Positions 55,441 through 64,000 of a stretch of DNA of 64,000 bases are shown here, piece by piece; positions within the stretch are counted from its first letter, which is position 1, and each line of letters begins with the position of its first letter. Source of the DNA: Sclerotiophoma versabilis (taxonomy: Eukaryota; Ascomycota; Dothideomycetes; Pleosporales; Didymellaceae); assembly GCA_012274445.1 (NCBI GenBank), contig JAAROD010000054.1, positions 248,001 to 312,000 on the forward strand, written 5' to 3'. A model generated the notes under the pieces. The model saw nothing but the letters and a program-made list of their open reading frames with translations. It did no database searches and was not told the DNA's origin. The position numbers and the translations under genes are program-made.

Positions 55441-58228
55441 ATGCAAGTCGACTATGGCGACGAGCCAGATTCGGACCATAGCCTCCACCTGACAGCCAAC
55501 TACGAGCACGCGGGGAACAACGGCAACGCGGCGTTCTCACCATTTCGGCACCCATCCGCTGGTGTACCAGCAATTGATCCGGGCCTTGAGCAGAGCACAG
55601 GTGCCAACCGCAACGGACATGCGCCTATGTCTGTGATCCCCCATGCTGGGAACAACCACCTGCTCCAGCCCGACAATGCCTCGCTCAGCAGCGCACACCT
55701 TGCCCACGGCTTCTATGGAGACATGGCCCGTAGCTCACAGCCTCCTTCCACGCCCTCGAATGCCTCGCCGCGCTTTTCTGCCGCAGCAACGCCCACCAGC
55801 CAGCCAAAGCATCCAAGCGCAAGCTACACGCCAAACGACCGCTCTCTTCCTTCGCAAGACGTGTCCGACGACACCATCGACAATGCCTTTGCAAGCTTTA
55901 TCCTGTACTGCAATCCTAGCTTCGCCCTCTCCACAGACACATCTGAACTAGCAAAGCTATTTCGGACGCCGCCCAAGAGTGATGGAAATGCCTTCAGCAC
56001 ATGGACGTTGTTCGAGCTGATAGGAAAGTTCAGTACGGGAGAAATCAAAACCTGGACGCAGTTAGCTTTGGATCTTGGCGTATCACCACCAGATACCGAC
56101 AAGGGACAGAGCACCCAGAAGGTTCAACAGTACTCCGTGAGGCTAAAGGTAAGAAAGGTCTATTTACATCCACTCCGCACTATCTCAAGCCATTCCCATC
56201 CCTTCAGTTGCATAGTTACTGCGTGCTAAGTCTTGTTTGCTCGCTTGCTGGCTATATGTGATGTGTCTTATCTCGCACACACTACCATATCGGCAATCAG
56301 CTGTTGCTGAGAAGGCGTCTCCTTCTGACATCTGTTTGCCAAGTCATTCGAGTGCGAGTTGAACAGATGCTGACTTTTGGCAGCGGTGGATGCGTGCTAT
56401 GCACATTGATGCCTTCTTCGAATACATGCTTGGCAAGCAACATCCCTATTACCTGCAAATACCTCCACCACACGATCCTTTCCCGGAAGAAGGCCGTGAT
56501 GGTGTACCGCTGGAAGAAGATTTGGCCATCCGAGCACTTGACCCCAAGTTCAAGCCTAAACGTGGGCGCCGTAAAGCTGATGATGCAGATGAGGAGATGG
56601 AAGCCGAAATCGATACGCCCGCGCGCAAGCGACCTCAGCTCGATACTTCAATACCCTTTGGCAATGCACTACAGTCGCAATCAGCGTACCCTAACAGCGC
56701 TCATCCTGATCATCACATGGGCGGTTTTCTAACACCACATGACCCTTGGACTGCTGCTTCTGCAATTACTCCTGCTTCTGTCCTAAACGCTTCTCATCGT
56801 TTGAAACAACAAGAGAATCTGACTCCGTACTCTGCCTCGCCTATGTCCGGAGGACAACAGATTCGCTGGCGACTCAACTCCCAGGAACCAGCGACGCCCC
56901 ATCCGTTATCGGCTGTAACGCCATCTTCCGCGCATCATTTCTTTGACGAACCTCAGTCAGCAGTGACACCCTCTAGTGCAAGACCACGCGCACGGCGACG
57001 CCATGGGCCAGCTGTCTCGTCCGCCTGGTCTGCCAGCAGTACTACACCCGGTGGAAAGCCACGAGGCCGGCCACCCAGCAACCGCTCTACTCGAGATGGA
57101 CCCTTCGTCACCTTCCCTGTCAACCCTAGCAGGGATGGTATACCTGTTGATGTGCAAAAGCATTCCGGTGCACTGACGCCAATAGTAGAGAGGGCACAGT
57201 CTAAATCCCCACCATCTGAGCCTGTGTTTCGTTTCCCACCAACTCCGGCCTCAGCACTCCCGCCCTCGACAGGAGAGTCGCCAGTTATAAGTGCTGGCGG
57301 AACCCAAAGACAGCGTCTGAGTCTACAAGTACCGCAGAACATCGGCAACCCCGTACGCCTGATCACCCCTACCGTGCTCGTCAATGGAGAGGAAGATCCC
57401 ACTCCAAGCACTGCTGTTGCATCCTCTGCAATCAGCTTTGGCTCTGAGCGAAGCTTCTCCGCGCAATCCTTTGACAGCAACAACCATCGTAACTTCCATG
57501 GACACTTCACTCCAGTCGAAACTCCAGCTCGGCCGCAGCCACCGCCACGATCACAGAATGACGCAACTAATCTATCAACGTCAACTCCCTCAATTCCATC
57601 TATACCTCTGGACACGCTCAATCGTGCCTTAGCCGCTGAATTAATCCGTGCGCCACTTACTGGTCGCCGCAAACGTCTACGAGGTACTGAAGCAAAAAAC
57701 CTAGCTTCAGCAATACTTCTTCCGCTCTTCATGAAGCCTTCAGCTGGAAACACCTCACCAGCAAGAGTTATGAGTGGCCAGGTGCTAGGAATTGCAATCA
57801 GCAGCTGTCTTGGCCTATCGAACGCAGTAGGTATGGGTCTTGGTGGGCCAAGTGGTGGTGTCAAAAGAGTCGAGTGTGCACGGTTCCGCGTAGGAGGCGA
57901 TGGGTACGAGAGTCCGATTGAAGAGAACGAAGACGAGACCGAGAGCATCAATGGTTCTGGGATGATCAAGGAGACATTCGATGTCTTCTTTGCTGTCTCC
58001 TTTGGTGGATTGTCTGGCGAGTGGACGGCTAAAGGCCTGCACGCCACAGCCAAGGAAGCTGAGCACGAAGACACAACAGCAGGTGCGCAGGAGGCGAATC
58101 GTGCGGAGCCTGGTCAACATGCAACAGCGGCGTGGAAGGCAAAGTTCCAAGATGCACAAAGAAAGCTGTGGGAAAGTCAAGAGGAGATCAAGAATCTGAA
58201 GGAGAAGATCCTTGAGGCCGTGTTGTAA
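55441..58228 (+). CDS. ARS-binding protein 2 (Abp2) homologue
   Basis: Exons 55441-56148 and 56384-58228 give 850 residues; the intron of 235 nt is the second longest in the window. Residues about 150-290 form the conserved core: DNAFASFILYCNPSFALSTDTSELAKLFRTPPKSDG, FSTWTLFELIGKFSTGEIKTWTQLALDLGV, VQQYSVRLK, then after splicing RWMRAMHIDAFFEYMLGKQHPYY. This matches the fungal Abp2 family named for binding of replication-origin DNA in fission yeast. A long disordered tail holds basic KPKRGRRK and an AT-hook-like KPRGRPPSNRS, then near the end a globular part (LTGRRKRLRGTEAKNLASAILLPLFM) and a short coiled coil. Probably a nuclear DNA-binding protein. Confidence 0.85.
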
Positions 58229-58447
58229 GCTGGAGTTCAGTGCTTGTTTCTTGGTTGATCGTGCTATATACCCCAACGTTTCGGCATCTTTGGTACATGG
58301 TCCTTGGAAGCTCCTCTAGGGCATATTTGTATTTATTATTGTTTGTGTACAGAGCATCGGCTTGTCTGGACAAGCTCGCCGCAAACCACTGTCCAATGGG
58401 TATAATGTTGATATGCATTCGTCTTCGTCTACCATGCTCTTCACCTT

Positions 58448-59090
58448 TCACACGCCACTCTCGGCTGCTACCGCAAGCTCGTCCTTCTCCCATGGCTTTC
58501 GCCTCTTTGGCTTCTCAGCCGGTGTGCCTTGCCCTTCCAATACCGTGTTTGGGACCTCCTTGATGCCGGGGATTGGCTGCCCAGTCGTGATGAGTTCTAC
58601 AATGTGCGCGAACGAGGTGGGATACGGGGCTGGCGGTTCACTTGGATTTGCAGGCGCTGGCAACAGACCACTGGGCGCATCGACTGCAGGTGCTGAAGTT
58701 GCACTGCCCGGGATATCATAGGTAGCTTCGCTGAAATCGAGCGGCTGCACACCGTTTGTCTGTGGCGGGGGTCGACCATGGGCGTCACGGTACGCTTTGT
58801 ATGCTTCAAAATCGACTACAGTATTGAATTTTCTTCGCACAATCAGCATCGAATGCGCATACAAATCTCGGGCCTACATACCGAGCAAAGTAGAAGCAAC
58901 GTGCTCGCAGGGCTAACTCGGCGGCTTGCTCAGACGAGCTGTTGCTGCCGAGGATGGCACTGAGACCAGCTTGGAACTCGACATCGTCGTCCCAGTTGTA
59001 TCTCTCGACAGCCTCGTATACGTCGTTCAGCCGTGCAGCAGCTCCAGCGTCAGCTCCAGCAGCACCAGCGTCAGCTTCAGCAGCGCTCAT
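58448..59090 (-). CDS. KPWE-motif protein, Pex39-like candidate
   Basis: Two exons, 59090-58882 and 58832-58448, 197 residues; the 49-nt intron has a GTATGT donor. The N-terminal half is a helical segment (LNDVYEAVERYNWDDDVEFQAGLSAILG..AAELALRARCFYFAR). The C-terminal half contains SFAHIVELITTGQPIPGIKEVPNTVL followed by KPKRRKPWE, close to the end. The pairing of an IPGI-x-x-[VI]-P motif with a KPWE motif is shared by human C6orf226 and yeast YJR012C, described as PEX39, which helps import PTS2 proteins with Pex7. That assignment rests on two short motifs and memory. An alternative ATG in the same frame is at 59135. Confidence 0.65.
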
Positions 59091-59352
59091 TGCAATCGGC
59101 TCTGGCGGTGCTGAGGTGTGGGGTAATGGTGACATCGGCACCGGAGCTCAGAGCTCGCTAACGGAAACCGCCAAGGCCTTCTATTACCAGCCCCACGACC
59201 GCTCCTTGTCTTCCCACACAAGCTCTTCTCTTCCACACCACAGCCACCCCAACGCCCTTCTTCACGACTACCGTACGACTTCCCTTGCTTCTCCTTCTTC
59301 CATTGAGCTTCACTTCATCTCTTACACGTGTTTTGATACCCAGTCCGCCGCC

Positions 59353-61436
59353 ATGTCCGAGTTCATCGGGTCAGTCGCAGCTGGTTCCATCACGCTGGAG
59401 CTCCCGCTGACGTGCCACGCGTAGTTCTCGCATATCGCTCATCTCCAAGAGCGATATCCGGTCAGTAAGCATCCATCGAGAAGCCATTGGGCGCACGCAC
59501 TGACGCCTCGCAGCTATGTCGGTACCCTCGTTGAGATCAACTCAGAAGCCTCCACAGTCTCGTTAGACAATGTGCGCTCGTATGGTACCGAGGGCCGCAA
59601 GGGCGGCCAGGACGAGTACCCGCCCTCAGATGTCATCTACGAGCAGATCGTGTTCAGAGGAAGCGATGTGAAGGATCTGCGCATCGAGGAGCAGCTCAAA
59701 GAGAAGGCCCCTCCTGCCATGCCCCAGGACCCAGCCATCATCGGAGTAAGTCTGCACCCCCCACCTTCCAACCTTCTGGTCCAGTGATGTAAAATTTTCG
59801 GATGTAAATCATTAAACCACCGAGAGCGCAAAACCGTGTGGATATCTTCCGTTGCCTTCCTTCTGAGTACCTCATCTACAAGCCACCTATTGTTCAGCTT
59901 CTGCATGTTCTTTGGCTAACTCTGCGTGCGCAACAGGTACAGCAAGCCCAGCCGCGTCAGGACGCGCCACAAGACCAACAGCGCCAGCAGCAAGGGCCGC
60001 CGAACTTCCCTCAGCAAGGACAGTTTCCACCGGGCGGCTACCCTCCCTTCGGCCCTGGAGGCCCAGGTCCATATGGAAGAGGCTTTCCTCCTCAGGGTGG
60101 TTTCCCCGGCGGTCCAGGACCGTTCCCAGGAGGCCCTGGCGGTTTTGGCATGCCACCATACGGACCACCGCCTCCGGGATGGTTCCCGCCCGGCCAGGGT
60201 TTCAACGGGCCTCCAGGTCCTTTCCCTCCCAACATGCCCATGGGCCCTCCTGGCTTCCAGAACCAGAACCAGCCACCGACAGGCCCTCGCGGCGCTGCAC
60301 CAGGCGGTGCTCCGGCGAAGGAGGAACAGTCACCAGCGCAACCCAGCGTCGCCGAGGCTGATGGCTCTTCCAAACCTGCAGAATCTAAAGCAGATGCCAA
60401 GCAGGCTGGAAAAGCTCCCGCACCTGCAGCTGCCGCTCACCAGGCTCCACCGCCGCCTGTCGAGTCGAAGCCTGACGTCGCAGCCGCCCTGGCACCGCCG
60501 CACACCCAGCCCGCACAGCAGGGTGGTGCGCAGAAGACGCCAGGTGGACAAAGGGGTGGCCGTATCATCCCAGCGGTACCTATCGCCAGCCCCAACGTAA
60601 ACAAGTCCGCACCTCGAGCACAGCATCAGGCTTCCGCACCTGCAAAGCAGGCTCAGCAGGTTCAGCAGACTCAGCAGACAGCTACCCAGCAGAACAATGC
60701 CACTCAGCTAGCTACTGCTGCCGTTGCCGAGGCTATGGCTAAGCTCAATCTGCAGAACCGTGGTCAGACCCAAGCCCCAGCGTCTGACCCCACGAACAAT
60801 CTCGCACACAAGGTAGAGGGCATGCGCGAGCGTGAGCAACACGCTCGTCAGCCACGAAATCCTGGACAGGGTGCTGGATTTGGTGGTCGTGGCGGCAGAG
60901 GCGGACGAGGTGGACGAGGCGGCGCTCATCACCAGCAACAGCCACAACAGCAGCAGCCAAAGATGGAGGTGCCCACTACGGACTACGACTTCGACGCCGC
61001 AAATGCCAAGTTCAACAAGCAGGATATGGTAAAGGAAGCTATTGCCTCAGGATCACCGCTTGGCGAAGGCGCACCATCGACCATCGAAGCCACAGCAAAC
61101 GGGCAGAACCCTGCTGCTGAAGCCTCAGACGACGTTGTCATACCTGCTGCCGCTGCTGCTCCCGCTGCCTACAACAAAACCTCAAGTTTCTTCGACAACA
61201 TTTCGTCCGAGTTGAAGGACCGAGAAGAGGCTGCCGGTCGTCGCGGTCAGGAGTTCCGCGCAGCTGAGCGAAACAAGAACATGGAGACCTTTGGTCAAGG
61301 CAGTGTCGACGGCTTCCGTGGCGGCTACCGAGGCCGTGGCAGAGGTCGCGGTCGCGGACGAGGAGGCTTCGGCTTCCGCGGCGGTCGAGGTGTCCCCCGT
61401 GGTGGTGCTCAGTTCGACCAGCCTGCCGCGCAGTAG
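59353..61436 (+). CDS. SCD6: SCD6/LSM14 mRNA translation and decay regulator
   Basis: Four exons: 59353-59369 (17 nt), 59425-59460 (36 nt), 59514-59745 and 59937-61436; 594 residues. Splicing the two tiny exons restores MSEFIGSRISLISKSDIRYVGTL, the start of the LSm14 domain (residues 1-80, ending SDVKDLRIEE). Both first donors are GTCAGT. A long proline/glycine/glutamine-rich linker follows, then the DFDF box (TTDYDFDAANAKFNKQ), the FFD box (SSFFDNISSELKDREE), a TFG-like segment (NKNMETFGQGSVDG), and a C-terminal RGG tract. These proteins bind Dcp1/Dcp2 and Dhh1 partners, repress translation and sit in P bodies. Confidence 0.95.
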
Positions 61437-62920
61437 ATTGGTGTGAACATAAAGGTTGACATTCGTACTATCATCGACGATGCGTGAAACACACCCACCT
61501 CACACGTACGGGTCGAATATTTTGCTCTGACGTTTGCTTTGACCAATCACTTCCTAGTCATCTCGCTATACTGCGTCTATATGAGCGGCTTGTATAAGTA
61601 TTTTTACACAGTCGACAGTCATTGACCTATGAGGTTGGTCTTTGAGGTTCTTGGATTGGTGCATGAGCTCAAGGCCATGCAATAAGAGCAGCTACACATA
61701 AGCGTCATGACAATGTCATGAAGATGATGAATAATATCAAACCCTTGAGGCTGGATGTTCCACGCCCTCAGTCAGCATCACACTTTCACCCCTCTTGCTT
61801 TACAATGCATGCGAAACACTAGTCTTATCTTATTACCCAGATACCTGACTTTGAAATCCATGTCGAATCATATCCCTCAACCAATTCTAGCATGTGTACA
61901 TGGGAGCGAATCAGTCCACTGACGTCCTCGAGCCACTCTGCTCAAACACAGTCCACGGTATCAGAAGCACAAGCAATCGACCAGCATTCCCATCCCCGCC
62001 GACGAGCTGAACATCGTTCTGTTATGCCATGTAACATCTCAGTCCAATAGTTATTAACTCACCCTGACATACCCTACCCTCGCTCGTGGCTCAGATGACA
62101 AAGACTGTTTGTTCGCCATCACTCGCCGCTTTCTTCTGCCCAGCACTAGAGATCCATATCAGCGCTTTGCAGCGCGAGCGACACGATGAGAAGCGCCAGC
62201 GCTACGCGTGTCCGAGCAAAGTCTCCCCGCAAAGAGCGTGCAGAGGTGGCTCGCATGGCTGAGCGGTACTTATGTGGAAGCAGAAGCTGGCTTCGCAGCC
62301 GTCGTGGCACGGAAAGCGTGCATCTGGAGACTGAGAATATTCGAGTCCATGTATGCTTTCCGACTAAGACCGCGATCTCGCAATATGGGTTAGTCTTCTC
62401 GAGCGAGGATGAGGATTGAGCCGAGGTTTGGCACTGTGGAACAAGAAACGGCACGCCGCGCTCGAACGTCGACCCAGCCTTTGTACACAAGTCGTTACGC
62501 ATAGATGAACTATCTGTTGTATCCTGTCGCAAGCTTCTGATTGAAGCCATGGCGGTTCCTCACAAGACACACCCACGGCCAACGACAGTCAGCACATCAA
62601 AGGATCCAAGCGCAGTGGTCTTAAATTTGAGTAAATCGTTCAAACATAAATTCATATGTAACGTTCGTAAAGACTGTAGATCGCCAGTATGTACAGACAA
62701 AGGTGCGCTCGAAAGAATGTAAAGCTCAACTGATTGCTTCCAGATCAATCTCATAACACCAAACACCAAACCTAAAACCCTATAGCGGGGAAGGTGATAC
62801 CGAATAAATGGAAGCAGTTGTCCTGCCCCCCTGCACTGCAGCTCCCGCGGAAAGGTATACAACAGTAAACCATACACACCGAAGAGTACGAAGATATACT
62901 AGTATTAGCCCAAGCCACGC
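61437..62920. other. Intergenic, no gene seen
   Basis: 1.48 kb between convergent stops of SCD6 and the CAP-domain gene. Short frames on both strands around 62150-62550 overlap each other and lack motifs. Confidence 0.5.
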
Positions 62921-63964
62921 TTAATCGGTCCAGCTACCAAGGTTAGTAGTGCTGATGGGCCTATCAACATTGATCGCGTATTGAGTGGCCACGTTGCCTG
63001 CAGGATAGTAGTTGCAGACAGTGTACTTGTTCAACGATGAAGCCGCGCCGCCGACGATCATGCTGGCGCCACAGTCAATGGAGTAGCAACCAACACTGGT
63101 AGTGCCCTTCCAGAGGACCTGTGTGAGATGGCCGACATCGTGGAAAACAGCATCGGGGAGGCTGGCCGCACCAAAGTACGGCAGCATCGGCTGAAATTCG
63201 CCCTTGTACCAGCTTTCGGTGATACCAGCAGTGACATTGAAAAAGTTGCCAGAAACAGTGAACAAGTTCTGGCCCTGACGAGATCCCGGGGGGAGATAGT
63301 GCTCAAACCTGCAAGTTTTGGCAGTGATAGAGGCAGTTGTAGCAACGGTATCGTTCCAGACTAACGGAGGAGCGTTGTGGTTTGCACGAGCGGCGTTGTG
63401 ATGATAGAGGATAGAATTTTGGTAGTCCAATCCAGCGGAAAGAGAAGCTTGTCCTACGCCAGGGGTATGTCCTGGGTCAAGAGGAGCTCCAGATTGGGTC
63501 GGAGGTACTGCGCTGGAAGGGACTGGGGCGTTGCTGATAGGAGTGCCGATAACGACAGTAGAAGAGCTGCTGAGAGAAGTGGGAGAAACTGGGGCTGGAA
63601 TGGTTGGAAGGGCTCCGCCGGTATTGGCAGGGGGGACGCCTGGACTGGTTGTTGTAGGCAATACTGGCCTGGGTGTAGACGTCGGGATGGGAATGCCAGG
63701 AGCGAGAGTGGATCTGGTCCTACCAGCATCCGGGCGAGGAGCAGTCCACGGAGGCGGAGCATTTGCTGGACGCAGAGTGTTGGGTGTCTGTGAGAACTGT
63801 GGCGGGCCCTTCCATGCTGGCGTGGCGTAAGGGTTCGAGAAGACGGTGAAGGTTACCGTGACAGTGTCGTACACAGTGACTTGCTGGCGCTTCTCGAGCT
63901 GGGCCTGGGGCAAGGCAAGACTGCCAGCTGCAAGAGCAGAAGTGAGAAGAGTGGAAGAGCGCAT
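62921..63964 (-). CDS. Secreted CAP/PR-1 superfamily protein
   Basis: Single exon, 347 residues from the ATG at 63964. Signal peptide (MRSSTLLTSALAAGSLA), then a LEKR site that looks like a Kex2 cleavage point. A proline/threonine/serine-rich linker of about 150 residues is followed by a CAP domain (about 190-340). Domain hallmarks: YHHNAARANHNAPPLVWNDTVA, CRFEHYLPPGSRQGQNLF, HLTQVLWKGTTSVGCYSIDC and TVCNYYPAGNV. CAP proteins (Pry1-like in yeast) bind sterols or fatty acids outside the cell, and many plant-associated fungi secrete them. The linker is likely O-glycosylated. The gene lies close to the right edge, so its promoter is outside the window. Confidence 0.92.
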   Translation of the reverse strand: MRSSTLLTSALAAGSLALPQAQLEKRQQVTVYDTVTVTFTVFSNPYATPAWKGPPQFSQTPNTLRPANAPPPWTAPRPDAGRTRSTLAPGIPIPTSTPRPVLPTTTSPGVPPANTGGALPTIPAPVSPTSLSSSSTVVIGTPISNAPVPSSAVPPTQSGAPLDPGHTPGVGQASLSAGLDYQNSILYHHNAARANHNAPPLVWNDTVATTASITAKTCRFEHYLPPGSRQGQNLFTVSGNFFNVTAGITESWYKGEFQPMLPYFGAASLPDAVFHDVGHLTQVLWKGTTSVGCYSIDCGASMIVGGAASSLNKYTVCNYYPAGNVATQYAINVDRPISTTNLGSWTD

Positions 63965-64000
63965 TTTCAATGCTATTGAAGAGCTTGGAAGTGATGGTTG

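Overview
This window is nuclear DNA from a filamentous ascomycete (Pezizomycotina). Dothideomycetes is my best guess, but that is inference from gene style, not a measured placement. The evidence is eukaryotic genes with short introns (about 46-73 nt, mostly GT..AG with CTAAC or CTGAC branch sites), intergenic gaps of 0.2-3 kb, and a gene set typical of such fungi. I saw no tRNA or rRNA gene, no CRISPR array, no intact transposon and no operon. I rebuilt spliced models by hand from splice-site phase and protein continuity; the exon coordinates in the entries are my own.

Layout, left to right. 0.4-10 kb: POP8-like RNase P/MRP subunit, a WW/glycine-rich protein, an F-box/leucine-rich protein, and a three-exon Myb-like/AT-hook protein. 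10-13.1 kb: gene-poor. 13.1-21.7 kb: SET2 H3K36 methyltransferase, an HD-domain hydrolase, peroxin PEX16, proteasome lid subunit RPN8, and a SWIM protein of the Shu2/Sws1 type. 21.7-24.6 kb: gene-poor. 24.6-36 kb: SWIRM protein, a CDC50/LEM3 flippase subunit, a secreted M43 metalloprotease, a small membrane protein ending in a CaaX box, a But2-domain gene with an unresolved reading frame, a GH17 glucanase, and a C11orf54-type ester hydrolase. 37-49.3 kb: RNA polymerase III second-largest subunit, an SR-rich protein, SF3b subunit 2 (CUS1), an aldo-keto reductase, a poly-proline F-box protein, and a Pga1-like ER membrane protein. 49.6-64 kb: alpha-tubulin, sepB/CTF4, an ARS-binding-protein-2 homologue, a Pex39-like KPWE protein, the SCD6/LSM14 mRNA regulator, and a CAP/PR-1 secreted protein.

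Most genes are housekeeping: transcription and RNA (RPC2, CUS1, POP8, SCD6, SET2), replication and chromatin (sepB, Abp2, SWIRM, SWIM), peroxisomes (PEX16, Pex39-like), proteolysis (RPN8), cytoskeleton, and the secretory pathway or cell surface (CDC50, Pga1-like, GH17, M43, CAP). Neighbours mostly do not form pathways. The clearest suggestive pairing is sepB and Abp2, which are divergent across one shared 1.04-kb region. I did not find a convincing new multi-gene system. The points most worth a second look are the But2 reading-frame break behind GH17, the CaaX membrane protein, the KPWE protein, the SWIM protein, the Myb/AT-hook protein, and an 18-G run that starts at the SET2 stop codon.
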